NCBI GenBank assembly: GCA_964558915.1
Contig: CAZLFV010000071.1
Location: 1 to 13,854, forward strand
Source of the DNA: CAZKEW01 sp964558915
GTDB taxonomy: Bacteria > Acidobacteriota > Aminicenantia > Aminicenantales > UBA8522
Direction of reading: 5' to 3'
DNA length: 13,854 nt
Every line of letters begins with the position of its first letter. Within the stretch, counting starts at the first letter, position 1. Below are positions 6,386-12,961 of this stretch, piece by piece. The translations under genes and the position numbers were made by a program. The notes under the pieces are model-generated. The model had not been told where the DNA came from and did no database searches. It worked only from the letters and a program-made list of their open reading frames with translations.

Positions 6386-7792
6386 ATGAGAAAAGCTATT
6401 CCCGTTACTGTTGCCGCATTAGTTGTATTTTTTGTTGCCCTGTGGGGAATTCAAGGCCAGGACCCGCGTTTGCAGAACGCCCTTCGTCGGCCGGAGCTCA
6501 ACGGTTGGGTTTTCGTGCATCTCCAGGGTTCGGCCCGCGAGGTCGGTTTCCAACACGGCTACCTGCTTTCGCCCGAAATCGATGATGCCTTCAAGGTGGT
6601 CAGACTCGGGCTCACTCATGACCATAACAAAGACTGGCAGTTCTTCCGCGATGTGGCCAGGAACATATTGTGGCCCCAGGTCGAGCAGGAGTATCGGGAC
6701 GAGCTTCAGGGAATCGTTGAGGGACTAAATGCCAAGTCCGTAAAAATGGATATCTGGGATGTTGTCGCCATGAACGCCTTTCCCGAGTTTTCCTACTATG
6801 TGGACTGGATTAAAAAACAAAAAGCCTTGCCGGGCGAAGATAATGCCAGAAGGGTGGCGGAACGCTGCAGCGCTTTTGTGGCCACGGGGAGCTACACACG
6901 GGACGGGAAGGTTATCATCGGACATAACATTTGGTCATCATACATGGATGGCCAGCGCTGGAACATTATCTTCGACATAGTTCCTGAAAAAGGCTACCGC
7001 ATCCTGATGGATGGATGTCCCGGGCTCATCCATAGCGCCGATGATTTTGGGATGAACTCGGCGGGCATCATGATCACCGAGACAACCATCACGGGATTTT
7101 TTGGCTGGAATTCGGACGGAATCCCCGAGTTTGTCCGGGCGCGAAAGGCGATGCAATACTCTGACTCGATTGATGATTTTGCGGAAATCATGAAGACGGG
7201 GAACAACGGCGGTTACGCCAATAACTGGCTGGTCGCCGACCGAAAGAGTAATGAGATTGCCAGCCTCGAGCTCGGGTTGAAAAATGTTACCTTGCAGCGG
7301 ACCAAGGATGGATACTTTTGCGGCGCCAATTTTCCGGTCAACGAGAAATTGATGAAGGAAGAGACGGATTTTGACCCTGCTAAGTTGGGAGACAGCGCCA
7401 ACGCGCGGCGCGTGCGCTGGGAGGAACTCATGGCCGAGTACAAGGGCAAAATCGACGTCGCCGCTGGCCAGAAGTTTCTTTCGGACCACTGGGATACTTA
7501 CGAAAAAAAAGAGGCTCCGAGCGAAAGGACTTTGTGCGGACACGTTGACCTTTCGCCGAGGGGCATGAAGGGATGGCAGGAGCCGTACGGCCCGGCTGGA
7601 ACTGGGCAGGCGAAAGTCGCGAATGCTTCGATGGCCGGGGAGATGTCGTTTATGGCAGCGATGGGGCATCCGTGCGGCATAGACTTCAAGGCGGCGCCGC
7701 ACCTTCGGCTCCACCCCCAGTTCAAGTGGCAGAAGGAGTACCTCCGGGATCTCGATTCCCGGCCGTGGACCAAGTTCGCTGCTGTCAAATAG
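6386..7792 (+). CDS. Secreted C45/phospholipase B-like Ntn-hydrolase
   Basis: This 468-residue protein has a good ribosome binding site (AGGAAAGGAG, 6371-6380) and a signal peptide (residues 1 to about 25, WGIQGQ). Residues 40-160 are a largely helical pro-region with HGYLLSPEI (57-65), GIVEGLNAK (109-117) and DIWDVVAMNAF (122-132). The hydrolase core then opens with RCSAFVATGSYTRDGKVIIGHN (160-181). Cys161 is the expected N-terminal nucleophile exposed by self-cleavage. NNWLVADRKSNEIASLELG and the later sequence are typical of the acyl-coenzyme A:6-aminopenicillanate acyltransferase, C45 and phospholipase B-like group. Such enzymes cleave or form linear amide bonds, or deacylate lipids. The substrate is not evident, but a secreted amidase or lipase beside a lipid acyltransferase and a steroid-reductase homologue suggests lipid conjugates (inference). 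It is the last gene of this + strand run and converges with the antiporter gene. Confidence 0.8.
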   Translation: MRKAIPVTVAALVVFFVALWGIQGQDPRLQNALRRPELNGWVFVHLQGSAREVGFQHGYLLSPEIDDAFKVVRLGLTHDHNKDWQFFRDVARNILWPQVEQEYRDELQGIVEGLNAKSVKMDIWDVVAMNAFPEFSYYVDWIKKQKALPGEDNARRVAERCSAFVATGSYTRDGKVIIGHNIWSSYMDGQRWNIIFDIVPEKGYRILMDGCPGLIHSADDFGMNSAGIMITETTITGFFGWNSDGIPEFVRARKAMQYSDSIDDFAEIMKTGNNGGYANNWLVADRKSNEIASLELGLKNVTLQRTKDGYFCGANFPVNEKLMKEETDFDPAKLGDSANARRVRWEELMAEYKGKIDVAAGQKFLSDHWDTYEKKEAPSERTLCGHVDLSPRGMKGWQEPYGPAGTGQAKVANASMAGEMSFMAAMGHPCGIDFKAAPHLRLHPQFKWQKEYLRDLDSRPWTKFAAVK

Positions 7793-7860
7793 TTTTCTGG
7801 GGAGGTTCTCCGAGGGGACAGGTCAGTCCGGTTTTGAACGACCTTGTTGGGGCGCGCCCA

Positions 7861-9861
7861 TTAGCCGTCCGTCGGTTTCTCCGGTTCTCCGGACGTGAGG
7901 AAATGGAAGGCCCTGTTCATGTCCCTGTGGTTGGCCACCAATACCAGAGTGTCTTCCGCCTCGATAATGAACTCGGCGCCGGGGCTGGCGAATGAGTCTT
8001 CGTCCCTGACCACAGCGATCACGGTCGCGCCCGTTTTTTTGCGGAGGTTGATTTCGCGCAGGGTCTTGCCGGCCGGCCACGATCCTTTCACAATATAAAA
8101 GGTTTCGGCCGTTCCGGCAGAAAGAAAATCGGCAATCCTCTCTGCGGACGGCTTGATGAGTTCGCATGTCCCCCGGAGAAGCCCGTAGCATTCGCCCCTG
8201 AGGACCTTGACCTGGGCATCGATGATATTCCTGGGAATGTAATACCTGTCCAAAACGCGGGTGAAGATCTCAATTGAGGTCTCGAACTCCTCCGGGATCA
8301 CGTCACTCGCACCCAATCTGTACAATTCATCGATTTCAGAGGCGTACCGTGTCCGGACGATGATGAAGAGGTCGGGGTTCATCTCCCGCGCCAACCTGAC
8401 TCCCCGGCGCGTCGTTGCCGGGTCGGAAATGGCGAAGACCATGCTTCTGGCCTTCTCTATCCGGGCAGCCTTCAAGATCGTGCGGCTCGACGTGTCCCCG
8501 AAGATAATCGGCTCTCCCTCTGCCGTCGCTGTCCGGACCGTCTCCGGATTCAGCTCGAGAATGACATAACTGATCCCCGCTTCCTTGAGGACATGGGCCA
8601 GGTTCCGGCCGTTGAGGCCGTAGCCGGCGATGACCACGTGGTCATGGAGCATTCGCATCGTTTTTTCGTTGACTTCCTCGACTCGGCCTTTCCAGCGGAA
8701 GGCGCGCTCCGTTTTTTCCGCCAGGGAGGGAGCAATTTGAATCAGGAAAGGAGTCGCGGTAACGGTCAAAATGGACGAGGCGAGAAAGATCTGAAAAGCA
8801 TTTCCCGGAAGCAGGCCATTGGCCCGTCCGACGCTCGCTAAAACAAACGAGAATTCTCCGATCTGGGCCAGAGCCAGGCCCGTGATCAGCGCAATCCGGG
8901 GGCTATAGCCCAGGATTCTTACAGTTAAAACCACGATAAGCGCCTTGACACAAAGGATGGAGAGAACCAGAGCAAGCACAAGGAGCCTGGACTTCCAGAC
9001 AACCGCAGTGTTGAGCAGCATGCCGATGGAGATGAAAAAGAGGCTGTTGAAGACATCCTTGAAGGGTAGGATGTCGGAAACCACCTGATGGCTGTATTCC
9101 GATTCTGAAATGATGACACCGGCCAGAAAGGCGCCGAGGGCCAGGGAAAGCCCCAGCCAGGAAGTCAGTTCGGCCATTCCCAAGCAGATAAACAGCGAGG
9201 TGATCAGAAAAACCTCTCGAATCCGGGTTCCAACGACAAGGTGGAGGATCCGGGGCATGAGATATCTCGCGACGGCAAATACGGCTGCGATGGCTGCTCC
9301 GCTGATCAGGAAACGGAACAGGATGGCCGGTAGTGACGCAGACCGGACATTGGCCAGGACAGGAATCAGGGCAATCATCGGCACGATGGCCATATCCTGG
9401 AAGATCAGGATGCCGAGCGAAATTCGGCCCTGAGGAGCGTCAGTTTCTCCTCGATCGGAAAGAATTTTCAGGACCACAGCCGTGCTGCTCAAGGAGATGA
9501 GAAAGCCATAAAAGACCTCATCTTTGATAGGGACGTTTAGGAAATACAGAACGAGCATTGTCGCCGATATCGTCAGGATGACCTGAAGCCCGCCGCCGAC
9601 CCAGAAATTCCGCTGAATGCGCTTCAGCCTGTCGAGAGTGAATTCCAGGCCGATCATGAAAAGGAGCATAACGACGCCGATCTCAGCCAGCGCATTAACC
9701 GTCTCGATGTCCTTGACGAGAGAAAACCCTCCGGGGCCGATGAGAACTCCAGTGAGGAGAAACCCGACCACAGTCGGGAGCTTAATTCGATGAGAAATCA
9801 GGATGATCAGAATGGCGGCTGCCAGAAGTATGACCAGCTGCCCGAGGATCGAAAAGCTCAT
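7861..9861 (-). CDS. CPA2-family monovalent cation:proton antiporter with RCK domains (KefB/C-like)
   Basis: The product has 666 residues. Residues 1 to about 380 form a multi-helix Na+/H+ exchanger domain with IGVVMLLFMIGLEF (61-74), SSTAVVLKIL (125-134), the ion-site Gln155-Asp156 (IFQDMAIVP) and Lys306 in a later helix, as in KefC and NapA-like CPA2 transporters. A cytosolic RCK/TrkA-N Rossmann domain starts near 403 with VVIAGYGLNGRN (409-420) and an acidic strand end at Glu436, so NAD(H)-type nucleotide binding is expected. A TrkA-C domain ends the protein (about 580-655, EDTLVLVANHRDMNRAF). The Gln-Asp pair resembles K+/H+ exchangers, so potassium efflux or pH control is the likely role; ion specificity is inferred. 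The ATG (9861-9859) has GGAG three bases upstream. The gene is transcribed alone, converging with the Ntn-hydrolase gene. Confidence 0.9.
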   Translation of the reverse strand: MSFSILGQLVILLAAAILIILISHRIKLPTVVGFLLTGVLIGPGGFSLVKDIETVNALAEIGVVMLLFMIGLEFTLDRLKRIQRNFWVGGGLQVILTISATMLVLYFLNVPIKDEVFYGFLISLSSTAVVLKILSDRGETDAPQGRISLGILIFQDMAIVPMIALIPVLANVRSASLPAILFRFLISGAAIAAVFAVARYLMPRILHLVVGTRIREVFLITSLFICLGMAELTSWLGLSLALGAFLAGVIISESEYSHQVVSDILPFKDVFNSLFFISIGMLLNTAVVWKSRLLVLALVLSILCVKALIVVLTVRILGYSPRIALITGLALAQIGEFSFVLASVGRANGLLPGNAFQIFLASSILTVTATPFLIQIAPSLAEKTERAFRWKGRVEEVNEKTMRMLHDHVVIAGYGLNGRNLAHVLKEAGISYVILELNPETVRTATAEGEPIIFGDTSSRTILKAARIEKARSMVFAISDPATTRRGVRLAREMNPDLFIIVRTRYASEIDELYRLGASDVIPEEFETSIEIFTRVLDRYYIPRNIIDAQVKVLRGECYGLLRGTCELIKPSAERIADFLSAGTAETFYIVKGSWPAGKTLREINLRKKTGATVIAVVRDEDSFASPGAEFIIEAEDTLVLVANHRDMNRAFHFLTSGEPEKPTDG

Positions 9862-9886
9862 GGTCTCCGGTGTGCCCTGATTGGAG

Positions 9887-9916
9887 CTTATAACACAGAA
9901 AAAAAGGGCGGGTCAA
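9887..9916 (-). promoter_or_regulatory. Sigma-70-like promoter of the antiporter gene
   Basis: On the minus strand, TTGACC (9916-9911, 5/6 to the -35 consensus) lies 18 bases from TATAAG (9892-9887, 5/6 to the -10 consensus). Transcription would start near 9880 and give a leader of about 20 bases before the ATG at 9861. Position and direction fit the antiporter gene well. It was predicted by eye. Confidence 0.55.
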
Positions 9917-10015
9917 CATAGAAACAGGGGACAAGGGCTGAATCGGGTTGGCGATTTTGACGAACTGAATTTGCAGAGTCTTGTCAATTCGGGTAAGCTT
10001 TTAAGAGAAAGAACC

Positions 10016-10405
10016 ATGAATTTTCCCCAGAAAGTGCCTTTGGGGGTCATCGCCATCACCGTGATCATGTTTTTTGTGGCCTTGGCGACCGACATTTTTT
10101 GGCTGGGGAGGTGGGTTGCAGGCGCATTTCCCTCGACCATGCCGATCGATGACCGCGTTTACGCTGCTTTTGCTGCGCCGGATATCATTATGTCCCTCTT
10201 TCTTTATGCAGGCGCCCTCGGCCTCCTCAGGCTCAGAAAGTGGGGTTTTGTTGCGGCTTTTGTTGCCATGGGAATGTGGCTCTTCGACTCGACCCTTGTC
10301 CTCGGTATCACCGGACTCTCCCGGATCAACATTATCGGCCCCAGCCTCTTTTTTGCCGCATTTACGGTCATTTATCTTTGGACAAGAAGAAACCTATTTA
10401 GGTAA
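10016..10405 (+). CDS. Small four-helix integral membrane protein, unknown function
   Basis: This 129-residue protein is hydrophobic with four likely transmembrane segments at about 8-30, 50-71, 76-100 and 103-123, short polar loops (GRWVAGAFPSTMPIDDR, LRLRKWG) and a basic C-terminus (TRRNLFR). I do not recognise a characterised family. The aromatic and Gly-rich helices and the small size resemble many uncharacterised bacterial membrane proteins. The ATG at 10016 follows a purine-rich stretch (AAGAGAAAG). An in-frame ATG at 9881 would add 45 polar residues running into the antiporter promoter and is not favoured. The gene is divergent from the antiporter, and the two share a 154-base intergenic region. 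Its stop lies 25 bases before a large palindromic element. Confidence 0.65.
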   Translation: MNFPQKVPLGVIAITVIMFFVALATDIFWLGRWVAGAFPSTMPIDDRVYAAFAAPDIIMSLFLYAGALGLLRLRKWGFVAAFVAMGMWLFDSTLVLGITGLSRINIIGPSLFFAAFTVIYLWTRRNLFR

Positions 10406-10430
10406 ACATCTCCGTTTGTGTGATTCAATA

Positions 10431-10553
10431 GGGCGCAGGGGGCTGCCCTGAAGCCCCCGTAGCGGAAGGGGGACCCATCGGTTTTTTCCGATGGGGGGAA
10501 CCGACGGGACTGGTTCCGGGGGTGCGGGGGCCAAAGGGCAGCCCCCTGCGCCC
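10431..10553. repeat. 123-base nested palindromic element with perfect 19-base arms
   Basis: The outer arms GGGCGCAGGGGGCTGCCCT (10431-10449) and AGGGCAGCCCCCTGCGCCC (10535-10553) are perfect reverse complements. Past a 3x3 internal loop, GCCCCCG (10453-10459) pairs with CGGGGGC (10525-10531). Inside lie further hairpins: CCCATCGG/CCGATGGG around a T6 loop, and GGAACC/GGTTCC around a 9-base loop. The whole unit would fold as one long stem closing a multi-branched head in DNA or RNA. It contains no open reading frame of note. GC-rich nested palindromes of this size are typical of MITE- or REP-like intergenic repeats, and it could also act as a bidirectional terminator for the small membrane protein gene. 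A single copy is visible in the window, and no convincing target-site duplication flanks it. Confidence 0.7.
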
Positions 10554-10567
10554 ATCATAAAAATTAT

Positions 10568-10640
10568 ATAGTGGGAGATGCTTCCCCTGCTTAGCCGACC
10601 CTTGCTTCTTCGGTGAAAGTCGGCTATCCTAATCCACTAT
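10568..10640 (+). promoter_or_regulatory. Inverted-repeat leader/operator region in front of the ammonia-lyase gene
   Basis: Two nested inverted repeats lie just upstream of the lyase gene. ATAGTGG (10568-10574) pairs with CCACTAT (10634-10640), and TAGCCGAC (10592-10599) pairs with GTCGGCTA (10619-10626), with a small GGGA/TCCC hairpin between the left arms. If transcribed, this folds into a branched leader ending 6 bases before the AGGAGG. Alternatively a weak promoter (TTGCTT 10602-10607, 17 bases, TATCCT 10625-10630) is overlapped by the 8-base repeat, which would then be an operator. The sequence does not decide between these. It matches no riboswitch class that I recognise. Confidence 0.45.
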
Positions 10641-10659
10641 TATTTTAGGAGGAATGATC

Positions 10660-12186
10660 ATGGCCATAATCCTTGATGGACACAATCTTACAGTGGAGAA
10701 AGTCGTTGAGGTGGCCCGGGGAAACGCGCCGGTCGAGCTTCATCCTGAGGCCAAAAAAAGAATCGAGAAATGCCGCGCTCTCCTCGAAGACAAAATCCAG
10801 AAGCGCGAGATCATGTACGGCGTCAATACCGGGATCGGCGAGCTGTCTGAGGTTGTTTTAACCCAGGAACAAGTAGAAAAATATCAACGCTATATCATTT
10901 ACAGCCACGCCGCCGGCTACGGAAAACCGCTGCCGATCGACGTGGTCCGGGCGGCCATGCTGAGCCGGATCAGCTGTCACTGCCATGGGCATTCGGGGAT
11001 GAGGCTCGTGGTGACCGAGACCTTAAAGGACATGCTCAACAGGGGTGTGACTCCCGTCGTTTGCGAGAAGGGGTCCGTGGGTGCCTGCGGAGACCTTTCT
11101 CCGATGTCGCAGATCGCCCTGGCCCTGATGGGAGAAGGGGATGCATTCTATAAAGGCGAGCGGCTTCCCGCGGCTGAGGCGCTCAAGAGAGCCGGCATCA
11201 AGCCGGTCGTCCTCCATGCCCGCGATGGCCTTGCCGCGATCAACGGTTCCAATTTTATCGCTGGATTGGGCGCTCTTGAGGTTTATGATGCCCATCGCTG
11301 GCTGAAGAACTCGGAAATCGCCGCCGCCATGACCCTTGAAGTCGTTAATGCCAACATGAAGGCTTATGACGAGCGTCTTCATAAAACTCGTGGCTATCCC
11401 GGGGCCCTGGAGTGCGCGGAGAACATCCGGCGCATTACCGAGGGCAGCGAGCTGCTGGCTAAGATTGGAAAAAAGAAAGTCCAGGATGCTTACAGCCTTC
11501 GCAGCACGCCGCAGGTGGTGGGCGCGGCTCGCGATGCTCTCAAATGGACGCGCTATATGCTCGAAATTGAGCTTAACGGAGCTGCCGACAACCCCGTCTT
11601 TTTCCCTGATGAACAGCTCGTCCTGACAGGGGCTAATTTCCAGGGCACGCCGCAGGCCTTTGCCCTCGAGCTCTTGGGAACGTCCGTGACGACTGTCTCA
11701 GTAATTTCAGAGCGCCGTCTCAACCGCCTGATGAACCCTCATTTGAGCGTCGGGCTGCCCGCTTTTTTGACTGAAGGGGCGGGGATGTTTTCCGGGTTGA
11801 TGCTGTCGCAGTATACGGCCGGGGCGCTCGTTTGCGAGAACCGGGTTCTCTCGCATCCGGCCGCGACCGGCTCGATTCCGGCCGCCGCAGATCAGGAAGA
11901 CTTTGTCAGCATGGGCTGGACCACGGCCCTCAAAACCCAAAAGATCCTTGACAACGCCCAGGCGGTGCTGGCCATAGAGATGATGGCCGGAGCGCAGGCC
12001 ATCGATTTTCGGAAGCCCCTTCAGCCGAGCAAAGGAGTCCAGGCGGCTTATAATGTCATCCGGAAATATGTCGCTCATCTGGAAGAGGACAGGCCAATTT
12101 TCGATGATATCAACAAGCTTAAAGAAGTTGTTCAGTCAGGAGAAATCCTCGAGGCTGTGGAAAAAGCTGTCGGCGAGTTGAAATAA
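10660..12186 (+). CDS. hutH: Histidine ammonia-lyase-type aromatic amino acid lyase with Ala-Cys-Gly MIO precursor
   Basis: This 508-residue protein has the usual HutH length. Its ATG at 10660 lies seven bases after AGGAGG (10647-10652); the ATG at 10654 is only one base from that site. The family deaminates histidine (to urocanate) or another aromatic amino acid using an MIO group made autocatalytically from Ala-Ser-Gly. Here the triad is Ala142-Cys143-Gly144 (GSVGACGDLSP; TGC at 11086-11088). Other active-site residues match Pseudomonas HutH closely in number: Tyr53 (YGVNTGIG), Ser82-His83 (YSHAAG), Asn195 (INGSN), Gln275/Tyr278/Arg281 (QDAYSLR), Asn326-Phe327 and Glu413 (DQED). Ser-His and Glu favour histidine as substrate, while NFQGTP (326-331) recalls phenylalanine lyases. 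No hutU, hutI or hutF lies in the window. A HAD phosphatase gene follows after 11 bases, probably in the same operon. Confidence 0.88.
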   Translation: MAIILDGHNLTVEKVVEVARGNAPVELHPEAKKRIEKCRALLEDKIQKREIMYGVNTGIGELSEVVLTQEQVEKYQRYIIYSHAAGYGKPLPIDVVRAAMLSRISCHCHGHSGMRLVVTETLKDMLNRGVTPVVCEKGSVGACGDLSPMSQIALALMGEGDAFYKGERLPAAEALKRAGIKPVVLHARDGLAAINGSNFIAGLGALEVYDAHRWLKNSEIAAAMTLEVVNANMKAYDERLHKTRGYPGALECAENIRRITEGSELLAKIGKKKVQDAYSLRSTPQVVGAARDALKWTRYMLEIELNGAADNPVFFPDEQLVLTGANFQGTPQAFALELLGTSVTTVSVISERRLNRLMNPHLSVGLPAFLTEGAGMFSGLMLSQYTAGALVCENRVLSHPAATGSIPAAADQEDFVSMGWTTALKTQKILDNAQAVLAIEMMAGAQAIDFRKPLQPSKGVQAAYNVIRKYVAHLEEDRPIFDDINKLKEVVQSGEILEAVEKAVGELK

Positions 12187-12197
12187 GAACAGAATCT

Positions 12198-12854
12198 GTG
12201 TTGTTTAAAGCTCTCATCTTTGATATGGACGGGTTGATGATCGACAGCGAACGTCTGTATTGGCAGGTTGAGCGGGATATCGCCAGGAGATACGGAAAAG
12301 AGGTCAAGGACGAAACGCTCTGGAAAATGATGGGGAGGCGGCCGATCGAGGGGCTGAGGATTTTTGTAGAGGACCTGAAGCTCCCGATAACAGCCGAAGA
12401 GGCTTTGGAGATGAGAGACAAGCGGATGCGGGAGAAATACAAGAACGAATCCGAGCCCATGCCAGGTCTATTTCACATCCTGGGCACGTTTGATAACAAG
12501 TTGAAGCTCGCCGTCTGCACCGGCGCGCAGAGAGAGTTCCTGGATATCGTCGTGGATCGCCTGGGCATCCGCGGGAAATTTTGGGTCCTTCAGGCTTCCG
12601 ACGAGATAAAAAAGGGGAAGCCCGACCCGGAAATCTATCTAACCACCTGCCGGAAGCTCGGCTGCAAGCCCCGCGAATGCGTGGTTCTGGAGGATTCTTC
12701 GAACGGTGCTCTGGCCGGGAAGCGGGCTGGCTGCTATGTCGTCGCCGTTCCTTCGGATTATTCCCGGGGCCAGGATTTCGCGTTTGTCGATTTTGTGGCC
12801 AACGACCTTGTTGACGCCGAGGACCATATTTTATGGCTTTTGCAGGCGAGGTAG
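12198..12854 (+). CDS. HAD-superfamily hydrolase, beta-phosphoglucomutase-like (subfamily IA)
   Basis: This 218-residue protein contains all four HAD motifs. Motif I is FDMDG (Asp9 nucleophile, Asp11 acid/base), motif II is VCTGA (Thr108), motif III is KKGKPDP (Lys141) and motif IV is VLEDSSNG (Glu165-Asp166). A helical cap of about residues 15-85 between motifs I and II marks subfamily I, and the DMDGLMIDSE start is typical of beta-phosphoglucomutase or small sugar-phosphate phosphatases. The substrate cannot be read from the sequence. The start is GTG (12198) or TTG (12201), since no ATG or strong ribosome binding site is present. With the 11-base gap after the lyase gene this suggests translation coupled to the upstream gene. 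Confidence 0.85.
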   Translation: MLFKALIFDMDGLMIDSERLYWQVERDIARRYGKEVKDETLWKMMGRRPIEGLRIFVEDLKLPITAEEALEMRDKRMREKYKNESEPMPGLFHILGTFDNKLKLAVCTGAQREFLDIVVDRLGIRGKFWVLQASDEIKKGKPDPEIYLTTCRKLGCKPRECVVLEDSSNGALAGKRAGCYVVAVPSDYSRGQDFAFVDFVANDLVDAEDHILWLLQAR

Positions 12855-12871
12855 CTAGATGGTTACCGCCA

Positions 12872-12900
12872 GTCATTGCGAGCAAAAGCGAAGCAATCTC
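12872..12900. repeat. Short dispersed intergenic repeat of the ATTGC...GCAAT type
   Basis: The unit begins GTCATTGCGAGC and ends GCGAAGCAATCTC. ATTGC (12875-12879) and GCAAT (12893-12897) are the inverted arms, and the interior is near-palindromic. Sequences of this form are a widespread short intergenic repeat that I have seen in genomes of unrelated bacteria. It lies in the gap between the HAD and SDR genes. A single copy is visible here, so its repetitive nature in this genome is inferred from general knowledge. Confidence 0.6.
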
Positions 12901-12913
12901 AAGAAATAGGAAA

Positions 12914-12942
12914 TTGATATTGTGTTCCCGTTTTTTTAAGAT
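12914..12942 (+). promoter_or_regulatory. Possible promoter of the SDR gene
   Basis: TTGATA (12914-12919, 5/6 to the -35 consensus) is 17 bases from TAAGAT (12937-12942, 4/6 to the -10 consensus), with a T7 tract between them. Transcription would start close to the AGGAG at 12951-12955. Together with the 107-base gap after the HAD gene, this suggests the SDR gene has its own promoter. Confidence 0.3.
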
Positions 12943-12961
12943 TATGGCATAGGAGACCGCC

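Noticed and set aside
7793..7860. Intrinsic terminator between the converging Ntn-hydrolase and antiporter genes
   Set aside because: Only a 4-bp GGAG/CTCC hairpin and no U-tract in either direction are visible. Termination here may be Rho-dependent or weak.
9881..10015. N-terminal extension of the small membrane protein from the ATG at 9881
   Set aside because: The 45 added residues are polar and unlike a signal peptide, and the DNA overlaps the antiporter promoter. The ATG at 10016 leads directly into the first membrane helix.
10578..10616. Leucine-rich 12-codon frame in the leader of the lyase gene, resembling an attenuator peptide
   Set aside because: GGGAG directly abuts the ATG with no spacing, there are no His codons, and no terminator/antiterminator pair with a U-tract follows.
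213..12186. A split hut operon linking the HutI-like amidohydrolases to the lyase
   Set aside because: The amidohydrolases carry signal peptides and two lack metal ligands, whereas imidazolonepropionase is cytosolic. They are 6 kb away, with an oppositely oriented gene between them.
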